Of a DNA stretch of 12,205 nucleotides, positions 6,116 to 11,416 are shown piece after piece. Source of the stretch: Aalborgiella sp040079635 (lineage in GTDB: Bacteria; Pseudomonadota; Gammaproteobacteria; Burkholderiales; Burkholderiaceae_C); NCBI GenBank assembly GCA_040079635.1, contig JBEBJY010000071.1, forward strand, positions 1 through 12,205, read 5' to 3'. The notes under the pieces were generated by a model. That model was not told the DNA's origin, searched no databases, and saw only the letters and a list, made by a program, of their open reading frames with translations. The translations under genes and the position numbers were made by a program. Each line of letters begins with the position of its first letter. Position 1 is the stretch's first letter.

Positions 6116-6778
6116 ATGACATATTCGGTAAAAGAAATTTTCTACACCCTGCAAGGCGAAGGCGGCAACGCGGGGCGGCCTGCGGTGTTTTGCCGCTTTT
6201 CGGGCTGCAACCTGTGGAGTGGACGCGAGCAAGACCGCGCCAGCGCGGTTTGCCAGTTTTGCGATACCGAGTTTGTGGGGACGGATGGCACGCTAGGCGG
6301 CAAATTTGCCACGGCAGAGGCATTGGCGCTGAAAATCGCCTCGCTTTGGCCTAATTCAGACAAAACCAATCGATTTGTGGTGCTGACTGGCGGCGAACCT
6401 TTGCTGCAAGTCGATGAAATGCTCTTGGAAGCCTTGCACGCGCAGGGCTTCACCATCGCGGTGGAAAGCAACGGCACAGTCAAAGCGCCCAAAGGCATTG
6501 ATTGGCTTTGCATCAGCCCCAAAGCTGGCGCGGCAGGTGTCGATTGGGTACAAAAAAGTGGCAATGAATTAAAAGTAGTTTGGCCGCAGATTGGGTTTAC
6601 CAAAGCTGATTTAGATAATTTTGCAAATTCGTCTGAATTGCAGTTTGACAATAAATATATTTCCCCTATGGATAATATTTTACACAAAGACAACATCAAA
6701 GCCTGCATTCAAATGTGCTTAGATAACCCAGCTTGGAAACTCAGTCTGCAAACGCACAAAATCACCGGCATACGGTAA
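6116..6778 (+). CDS. queE: 7-carboxy-7-deazaguanine synthase (radical SAM)
   Basis: QueE converts 6-carboxy-tetrahydropterin to 7-carboxy-7-deazaguanine on the way to queuosine in tRNA. It is a 220-residue radical SAM protein. The N-terminal EIFYTLQGEGGNAGRPAVFCRFSGCNLW is followed by the cluster motif in the CX14CX2C form (Cys31, Cys46, Cys49), as in Burkholderia-type QueE. LTGGEPLLQ lies near residue 90, and SNGT and CISPKAG further on. It ends in LSLQTHKITGIR, the usual C-terminus. The last third of the gene (about 6545-6720) is visibly more AT-rich than its first part. The gene is followed 19 nt later by queD. Confidence 0.95.
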   Translation: MTYSVKEIFYTLQGEGGNAGRPAVFCRFSGCNLWSGREQDRASAVCQFCDTEFVGTDGTLGGKFATAEALALKIASLWPNSDKTNRFVVLTGGEPLLQVDEMLLEALHAQGFTIAVESNGTVKAPKGIDWLCISPKAGAAGVDWVQKSGNELKVVWPQIGFTKADLDNFANSSELQFDNKYISPMDNILHKDNIKACIQMCLDNPAWKLSLQTHKITGIR

Positions 6779-6797
6779 CTGAAATAAGTAATTAGCC

Positions 6798-7187
6798 ATG
6801 AATAATAAAAATAACAACACTTTCGAAGTCTGCCAACGCTTCTACTTCGACGCCGCCCACAGGCTAAAACGTGAGATAGAAGCCGAAGGCAGCCGTCGTA
6901 TTCATGGTCACACTTATTTGGCAGAGGTAGCCGTACGTGGCGCAGTAGATACTAAAACCGGCATGGTGATGGATATTGGTTTGATTCGCCTAGAGGTCGC
7001 TAAAGTTCGCGAATTACTCGATCACCATTATTTAGATGAAGTACCTAATTTAGGTATTCCAACTTTGGAAAACCTCTGCATCTATATTGAAAAAGCTATG
7101 CGAGACAATGGTTTGCAGCTGTCCCGAGTATCCGTTTGGCGTGAATCTTTGGGTGACAGATGCGATATGCAAGTTGCTATCAAATAA
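6798..7187 (+). CDS. queD: 6-carboxytetrahydropterin synthase (QueD / PTPS family)
   Basis: QueD makes 6-carboxy-tetrahydropterin from dihydroneopterin triphosphate, the substrate of QueE encoded just upstream. The 129 residues contain FDAAH (His21) and IHGHTY (His36, His38), the zinc ligands. DHHYLDEVP (75-83) and PTLENL (88-93) follow, and Glu116 lies in WRES. At the place of the E. coli catalytic Cys27 (CxxxHGH) this protein has Ser32 (SRRIHGH). It may therefore use another residue, have a different reaction preference, or belong to a beta-proteobacterial variant. The last four codons and stop lie inside repeat copy B. The upstream ribosome site is weak. Confidence 0.9.
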   Translation: MNNKNNNTFEVCQRFYFDAAHRLKREIEAEGSRRIHGHTYLAEVAVRGAVDTKTGMVMDIGLIRLEVAKVRELLDHHYLDEVPNLGIPTLENLCIYIEKAMRDNGLQLSRVSVWRESLGDRCDMQVAIK

Positions 7188-7262
7188 ATAGCGATTTTGG
7201 AGTGCCGTTTTCGACTCTAGCCGGCGCATTTATTGCCTGAATAGCTATTAAATATATAGCAA
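7174..7262 (+). repeat. Intergenic repeat, copy B (complete element)
   Basis: This is an 89-bp element with similar inverted ends: TTGCTATCAAATAAATAGC (7174-7192) and GCTATTAAATATATAGCAA (7244-7262). Each end also folds on itself as GCTAT-N7-ATAGC. The interior carries TAGCCGG (7218-7224) and ATTTATTGCCT. The left end supplies the queD stop codon (7185-7187). It has no coding capacity, so it looks like a small non-autonomous palindromic element. Confidence 0.75.
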
Positions 7263-7292
7263 AAAATGAACGCTTTTTAAGTTGATTTAAAT

Positions 7293-7631
7293 ATGTCCGA
7301 ACCTCTCTCCATCCCCCACCAAGAGTTCAAAACCGGCCTCCCCTACGGTCGATTCCGCGTCATCGTCAACCCTGAGCGTGCGCAAAAGTATATTAAACAC
7401 AAACTCATGGTTGTTGCACTCGCACTGCCGATGATGGGTATTGGTGCTGCGCTGGCATTATCAGGCTACCCATGGGTAGGAGCGCCGTTGGTATTGATCG
7501 GCATTTTGCTGCCGCGCTATATTAAAAAACAAGCGCCGAAAATATTATTGCACTTAGCGCAGAGTGATGCCAAGACTTACCAAGAAGCGATTGAATACGA
7601 GATATTGGAAGTGCGGATGGCAGAGATTTAA
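7293..7631 (+). CDS. Small putative membrane protein, conserved hypothetical
   Basis: This 112-residue protein has no recognised domain. Residues 1-35 are soluble (LSIPHQEFKTGLPYGRFRVIVNPERAQKYIKHK). Two hydrophobic segments follow, about 38-59 (LMVVALALPMMGIGAALALSGY) and 63-77 (GAPLVLIGILLPRYI), and then a basic turn (KKQAPK). The acidic tail includes a helix, TYQEAIEYEILEVRMAEI. This suggests a two-pass inner-membrane hairpin with both ends probably cytoplasmic, as Lys/Arg flank both segments. It reads like a conserved family protein (clear PYGRFRV and LPR motifs), but I cannot name it. There is no obvious Shine-Dalgarno before the ATG at 7293. It is flanked by direct copies of the repeat family (B before, C after). 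Confidence 0.8.
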   Translation: MSEPLSIPHQEFKTGLPYGRFRVIVNPERAQKYIKHKLMVVALALPMMGIGAALALSGYPWVGAPLVLIGILLPRYIKKQAPKILLHLAQSDAKTYQEAIEYEILEVRMAEI

Positions 7632-7640
7632 ATACGCGTC

Positions 7641-7685
7641 TAGCCGGCGTATTTATTGGCTTAGTAGCTAGTTTATTTGTAGCAA
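7641..7685 (+). repeat. Intergenic repeat, copy C (half element)
   Basis: It starts TAGCCGGCGTATTTATTGGC and ends in GTAGCAA, aligned with 7218-7262 of copy B in the same orientation. Only the half with TAGCCGG and the terminal hairpin is present. It fills the space between the membrane-protein gene and the RHH antitoxin, whose stop codon begins two bases after the repeat. Confidence 0.7.
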
Positions 7686-7686
7686 T

Positions 7687-7902
7687 TTAACCTGCTGCTT
7701 TTGCTAAAAGCTCCAACCCACGCGCTTGCTGCCCAGCACCACGCTGCGCTCGAATGCGGTAACGAACTTCTGCATCAAACTCAGCAAGCATCAAAGTCAC
7801 GGTTTCATCAATCAACCCATTAATAGTGATTGAACGCGCTTTGGCTAATTGACGTAAACGGTTATGTTTATCGTCTGAGAGACGAACTGTTAAAGCGCTC
7901 AT
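7687..7902 (-). CDS. Ribbon-helix-helix (CopG/Arc-type) antitoxin
   Basis: This 71-residue protein has the RHH pattern. A strand (ALTVRLS, residues 3-9) is followed by helix one (DDKHNRLRQLAKAR, 10-23) and helix two (TINGLIDETVTLMLAEFDAEV, 26-46). A Gln/Arg-rich tail (52-71) is likely disordered and could contact the toxin. It overlaps the PIN toxin gene by ATGA (7899-7902) and has a strong AAGGAG site 8 nt upstream inside the toxin gene. It should neutralise the PIN toxin and repress their common promoter. The exact family name is not certain. Confidence 0.85.
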   Translation of the reverse strand: MSALTVRLSDDKHNRLRQLAKARSITINGLIDETVTLMLAEFDAEVRYRIRAQRGAGQQARGLELLAKAAG

Positions 7903-8339
7903 TGCATATTCTCCTTAATAATATTTTCCCTCAAAAAATCCTCTGGTGTGATAATTCGAATACTAGGAAAACTTAACTCCATATTTTTAAAATCACGCAC
8001 ATTACGAGTAATAATCAAATTTGCGCCTGCAGCCACGGCAAGTTCAATGAGGTGGTTATCTCCCTCATCGCGCAAATTTGGACGCCAACCGAAATAGATG
8101 CGTACCCAATCCGTTTGAGCAATGTAAATATCAAAGAGTTCAGATCGCTCAGCTTGATTCAAACGGCCATTTTCAAATAATTCGGATCTAGCTAATACGT
8201 CCTCATGCTCCGAAAACAGCGCTTCACCCATAACCGTGTCGATCGTGCCATCTATTGCTAGAGCCAAAATACGGTTAGTAGCACCCGTACCCAAGCAAGC
8301 TCCGACGAAAACATTGGTGTCTAAAACAGCTCGAATCAT
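7899..8339 (-). CDS. PIN-domain toxin (PIN_3 / COG1569-type)
   Basis: This 146-residue PIN domain is a probable metal-dependent endoribonuclease of a type II toxin-antitoxin pair. The acidic residues appear in order: Asp7 (AVLDTNVFV), Glu44 (SEHEDVL), Asp91 and Asp94 (LRDEGDNHLIELA) and Asp116 (IITRNVRDF). The usual TxDxDF has Asn at 113. The C-terminal IITPEDFL is common in this PIN group. The predicted mRNA start is at or next to the ATG (8337-8339), and there is no Shine-Dalgarno. The gene lies 52 nt past the panD stop in the same direction. The toxin-before-antitoxin order and ATGA overlap indicate tight coupling. Confidence 0.87.
   Translation of the reverse strand: MIRAVLDTNVFVGACLGTGATNRILALAIDGTIDTVMGEALFSEHEDVLARSELFENGRLNQAERSELFDIYIAQTDWVRIYFGWRPNLRDEGDNHLIELAVAAGANLIITRNVRDFKNMELSFPSIRIITPEDFLRENIIKENMQ
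7911..7916 (-). promoter_or_regulatory. Shine-Dalgarno of the RHH antitoxin gene
   Basis: AAGGAG on the minus strand lies 8 nt before the antitoxin ATG, within the last codons of the toxin gene. It matches the spacing of the higA site in the other module. Confidence 0.75.
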
Positions 8340-8345
8340 GCATGA

Positions 8346-8374
8346 ATGGTATCATTTTTGCCACCAAATTGCAA
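8346..8374 (-). promoter_or_regulatory. Candidate promoter and operator of the PIN module
   Basis: On the minus strand: -35 TTGCAA (8369-8374), 17-nt spacer, TGA extension and -10 TACCAT (8346-8351). Each box matches 4 of 6 consensus positions. A start 6 to 8 nt downstream falls at 8338-8340, at the toxin ATG. An imperfect palindrome, AATGATACCATT (8345-8356), covers the -10 and could bind the RHH antitoxin. It is weaker than the higBA promoter. Confidence 0.55.
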
Positions 8375-8391
8375 TACTTCGCTAGAAATCG

Positions 8392-8772
8392 TTACTTCAA
8401 CTGCAACGGCACATTCGACCTGAGTGCTGTTTGCTGATTCTGCTCATTCACAAACACCAATTTCGGCTGATGAGCTGCCACGTTATCTTCATGCACTTGG
8501 GCAAAGGCGGCGATGATAATTAAATCTCCGGCGCTGGCTCGGCGGGCGGCTGAGCCGTTGACGGAGATCATGCCTGTTCCGCGCTCGCCACGGATAGCGT
8601 AGGTGATGAAACGCTCGCCATTGTTGATGTTCCAGATGTGGATTTGCTCGTTTTCGGCAATATTCGCCGCTTCCAGCAAGTTTTCATCAATCGCGCAGGA
8701 GCCTTCGTAATGCAGCTCGCACTGGGTGACGGCGACGCGGTGGATTTTGGATTTTAAGAGGGTACGAAACAT
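8392..8772 (-). CDS. panD: Aspartate 1-decarboxylase (pyruvoyl enzyme)
   Basis: PanD makes beta-alanine from aspartate, the second substrate of PanC. The 126 residues are of normal length. The self-cleavage site Gly24-Ser25 lies in YEGSCAID, where Ser25 becomes the pyruvoyl group. RVAVTQCELHYEGS, GERFITYAIRGERGTGMISVNGSAAR and AGDLIIIAAFA are all family segments. Tyr58 in ITYAIRGE corresponds to the catalytic Tyr. The gene starts 10 nt after the thiDE stop on the same strand, so it is probably transcribed with the thiamine genes and not with panBC, which lie 4.5 kb away. The ribosome site is modest (GATGGAA). Confidence 0.96.
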   Translation of the reverse strand: MFRTLLKSKIHRVAVTQCELHYEGSCAIDENLLEAANIAENEQIHIWNINNGERFITYAIRGERGTGMISVNGSAARRASAGDLIIIAAFAQVHEDNVAAHQPKLVFVNEQNQQTALRSNVPLQLK

Positions 8773-8782
8773 GGCGATTCCA

Positions 8783-10354
8783 TCAAATAAGCGTTGAATT
8801 GGGCAGTTTTGGGGCGAGGATGCGTGTTTTTACGCTATCAACTGCCTCATTTAACGCCATGATAGCCGCTTCTGGCGACGCCGCAGCGGTGATGGCGCTG
8901 ATAACGGCGACGCCGGCTGCGCCAGCCTTTCTAGCTTCCAACGCCCTCTCAACATTGATGCCGCCAATCGCCACCAAGGGCAGCGGCAGCAAGGCGCTCC
9001 AATACGCGACGTTATCCGTGCCTTGCGGCTGCCACGGCATGTCTTTGGACTGCGTGGCGTACATGGGGCCGCAGGCGATGTAGCTGGGTTGCAACGCCCA
9101 AGCGCGGCAGACTTCCCAATTGCAATGCGTGCTCAACCCCAAACGCAAACCGGCTTGGGCGATGGCTTGCAAATCTGCGACGTGCAAATCCTCTTGCCCC
9201 AAATGCACGCCGTAAGCGCCTTCTTCAATCGCCAGTTGCCAGTGGTCGTTGATGAAAAGCTGCGCCTTGGCTGCTTTGGTGTGTTGAATAGATAGCTGCA
9301 CTTCGCGCCTGATATCGACAAGTTCAGATGATTTGATGCGAAGTTGCACGGTTTTAACGCCAGAAGCCAGCACGCGTTGCACCCAATCGGCGCTGTCAAC
9401 CACGGCGTACAAACCCAAGTCGGCATCGCTCAAAGGCGCGAATTTTAACGGCTGTTTTCGTAAATACGATATTTGCGCTGAATCTCTGGGCAAGCTGAAA
9501 GTCGGCAAGTTGTCGATGTGTTGGGCAAAATCTGACTGTGGACGCACTGGGCCTGCGCCCCGCCCTGCGGCGTAGGCGTGGCGCAAGGCATGCGTCGTCG
9601 CCATTTTTGCGATTACCAGTGCTTCCATGCTGACAAAACCACGCGCCATGGCTGCGGCGACTGAGGAGGCAAACACGCAACCCGTGCCGTGGTTATGAAC
9701 TGTAGCCACGCGCGGCAGGCGCAGCCAGCCCTGGGCATGTGGGCTTTGGCAATAGTCTTCGCTGTTCACCCCTTTAGCATCGCCACCGGTGATGATTACG
9801 GTTTTGCAACCTAAAGCTTGCAGGGATTGCGCGGCTTGGACTATGGCCAAAGCGTCAATCAATGGGGCTTGCTTCAAGAACAACGCGGCTTCCGCCCGGT
9901 TCGGAGTCATCACATCAGCGCGCGGCAATAATTCTTCGCGATAGGCTTGAATCAAATCCGCTTGGGCAAAGCTGGCTCCTGTCGTCGCACCTAAAACAGG
10001 GTCAACGACGACGGCTAAGCTTGGATTATTCTGTCGCAAACGGTCAATCCAGCGCACCAATACACGTAGATTCTCCACGCTACCTATCATGCCGACTTTG
10101 ATGGCGGCAGGTGGCATGTCGTCTACCAGAGTGGCCAGTTGCGCTTCAAAAACGGCTGCATCCACAGGCGCAATCAGCTGCACACCCACAGAATTTTGCG
10201 CGGTGATGGCGGCCACGACGGTGCAGCCATGCACGTCCATCGCCTCAAACGCCCGCAAATCGGCTTGCAGCCCCGCGCCTGCGCCGGAGTCTGAACCGGC
10301 GACCGACCAGACGATGGCGGGATGAGAAGGAGCGTTTTTAATGGCGGCGCTCAT
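8783..10354 (-). CDS. thiDE: ThiDE fusion: HMP-phosphate kinase / thiamine-phosphate synthase
   Basis: One 523-residue protein carries two thiamine enzymes. The N-terminal ThiD part (about 10-275) phosphorylates HMP and HMP-P. It has WSVAGSDSGAGAGLQADL (16-33), VVVDPVLG (115-122), MTPNRAEA (149-156), VIITGGD (186-192) and the anion-hole HGTGC (222-226, Cys226). After a linker (about 276-310) comes ThiE (about 311-510), which couples HMP-PP to thiazole phosphate. It has TVQLRIK (335-341), FINDHW (367-372), YGVHLGQEDL (381-390), LSTHC (407-411), GPMYATQSK (429-437) and IGGIN (463-467). All key ThiE segments are intact, so both halves should work. The ATG overlaps the thiG stop (ATGA). Confidence 0.96.
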   Translation of the reverse strand: MSAAIKNAPSHPAIVWSVAGSDSGAGAGLQADLRAFEAMDVHGCTVVAAITAQNSVGVQLIAPVDAAVFEAQLATLVDDMPPAAIKVGMIGSVENLRVLVRWIDRLRQNNPSLAVVVDPVLGATTGASFAQADLIQAYREELLPRADVMTPNRAEAALFLKQAPLIDALAIVQAAQSLQALGCKTVIITGGDAKGVNSEDYCQSPHAQGWLRLPRVATVHNHGTGCVFASSVAAAMARGFVSMEALVIAKMATTHALRHAYAAGRGAGPVRPQSDFAQHIDNLPTFSLPRDSAQISYLRKQPLKFAPLSDADLGLYAVVDSADWVQRVLASGVKTVQLRIKSSELVDIRREVQLSIQHTKAAKAQLFINDHWQLAIEEGAYGVHLGQEDLHVADLQAIAQAGLRLGLSTHCNWEVCRAWALQPSYIACGPMYATQSKDMPWQPQGTDNVAYWSALLPLPLVAIGGINVERALEARKAGAAGVAVISAITAAASPEAAIMALNEAVDSVKTRILAPKLPNSTLI

Positions 10355-11169
10355 AAAACAAAGGGCTGACCCGTCACGGGTGTGGTGGCCACCGCCATGT
10401 CTTGCTTGGCCATCACACCCGCCTCGTAGCCGAGTCTTCCCGCCTCAATCGCCAGCTTGAACGCGCGAGCCATGACGACAGGATCATGCGCCAGCGCCAC
10501 AGCGGAATTGAGCAGCACGGCATCAAAGCCGAGCTCCATCGCTTGGCAGGCGTCGGAAGGTGAACCAATGCCTGCATCAACGACCAAAGTCGCCTCAGGC
10601 AATCGCGAACGCAAGGTACGCAAAGCATATGGGTTGATGAGCCCTTGCCCAGAGCCAATGGGTGACCCCCACGGCATGAGGATACGGCAGCCCACGTCCA
10701 GCAAGCGCTGGCAGCTAACCAAGTCGTCCGTGCAATACGGGAAAACTTCGAAACCGTCTTTGGTGAGTATCTCTGCCGCCGTAACAAGCTCGAACGGGTC
10801 GGGTTGAAGCGTGTACTCGTCGCCCACTACTTCTAGTTTGATCCAGTTTGTACCAAACACCTCACGTGCCATCTGCGCCAAAGTGACGGCTTCGCGCGCC
10901 GTGCGGCAGCCCGCCGTGTTGGGTAAGAGGCGCAGATTGCCACGATTTGCACTGGCTTTAATCTGCGCATAAAAATCATTCGATGCAGCACCAGCAGCGC
11001 CTTGCGAGAGTTGGCGCTTGAGGCTAACCGTGACCACTTCTGCGCCAGATGCCGCAATCGCATCTGACAGCACTTGCGGCGACGGGTAGAGTGCTGTGCC
11101 GATGAAGAAGCGGCTGGTGAGTTCAACGCCGGCTAGTTTTAGTTTGGATTGATTTTTCATATTAGTCAT
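10351..11169 (-). CDS. thiG: Thiazole synthase
   Basis: ThiG builds the thiazole phosphate from deoxyxylulose 5-phosphate, dehydroglycine (from ThiO) and sulfur carried by ThiS. From the ATG at 11169 it has 272 residues, close to the family norm. It shows RFFIGTALYPSP (20-31), LPNTAGCRTAREAV (82-95), WIKLEVVGDEYTLQPDP (109-125, with Lys111 as the expected Schiff-base residue), MPWGSPIGSGQG (165-176), VVDAGIG and LLNSAVALAHDP (219-230). The frame extends upstream to 11289, but that would overlap most of thiS. The ATG at 11169 has a GGGTGA site and is chosen instead. A second ATG three codons in (11160) is possible. Confidence 0.95.
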   Translation of the reverse strand: MTNMKNQSKLKLAGVELTSRFFIGTALYPSPQVLSDAIAASGAEVVTVSLKRQLSQGAAGAASNDFYAQIKASANRGNLRLLPNTAGCRTAREAVTLAQMAREVFGTNWIKLEVVGDEYTLQPDPFELVTAAEILTKDGFEVFPYCTDDLVSCQRLLDVGCRILMPWGSPIGSGQGLINPYALRTLRSRLPEATLVVDAGIGSPSDACQAMELGFDAVLLNSAVALAHDPVVMARAFKLAIEAGRLGYEAGVMAKQDMAVATTPVTGQPFVL

Positions 11170-11206
11170 ATCAGTCACCCGCTTAACTTCCAAATTAACC
11201 ACTCGA

Positions 11207-11416
11207 TTAACCACCTGTGATAGGTTGAAAGGTCGTGATGGCGTCGCCGTCCGCCAAGATGCGTGCAGCACGTGCATCACGGGGAACAAAATGTTGATTG
11301 ATCGCAGTCGCCAAGCTTTGCGGGGTGTGGCCTAGCGAGACGATGAGCGCTGCAAGGCTTATTCCCACTGGCTCGGTACGGGCTTCGCCATTGAGCGTGA
11401 TAGATATTGTGGTCAT
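11207..11416 (-). CDS. thiS: ThiS sulfur carrier protein
   Basis: A 69-residue ubiquitin-fold protein ending in the required Gly-Gly, which is adenylated and thiocarboxylated to carry sulfur to ThiG. ITLNGEAR, ISLAALIVSLG, TAINQHFVPR and DGDAITTFQPITGG are typical. The frame is open to 11461, but the true start is the ATG at 11416. It overlaps the thiO stop (ATGA, 11413-11416) and has a GGAGG site 4 nt upstream. thiG begins 37 nt later. Confidence 0.95.
   Translation of the reverse strand: MTTISITLNGEARTEPVGISLAALIVSLGHTPQSLATAINQHFVPRDARAARILADGDAITTFQPITGG

Noticed and set aside
11125..11140. GCCGGCTAG-like stretch resembling the intergenic repeat
   Set aside because: It lies within thiG codons (AGVELTS region) and the match does not extend to the rest of the repeat.
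11170..11289. Upstream extension of thiG to 312 residues
   Set aside because: It would overlap most of thiS and adds non-homologous residues; the ATG at 11169 gives the family length.
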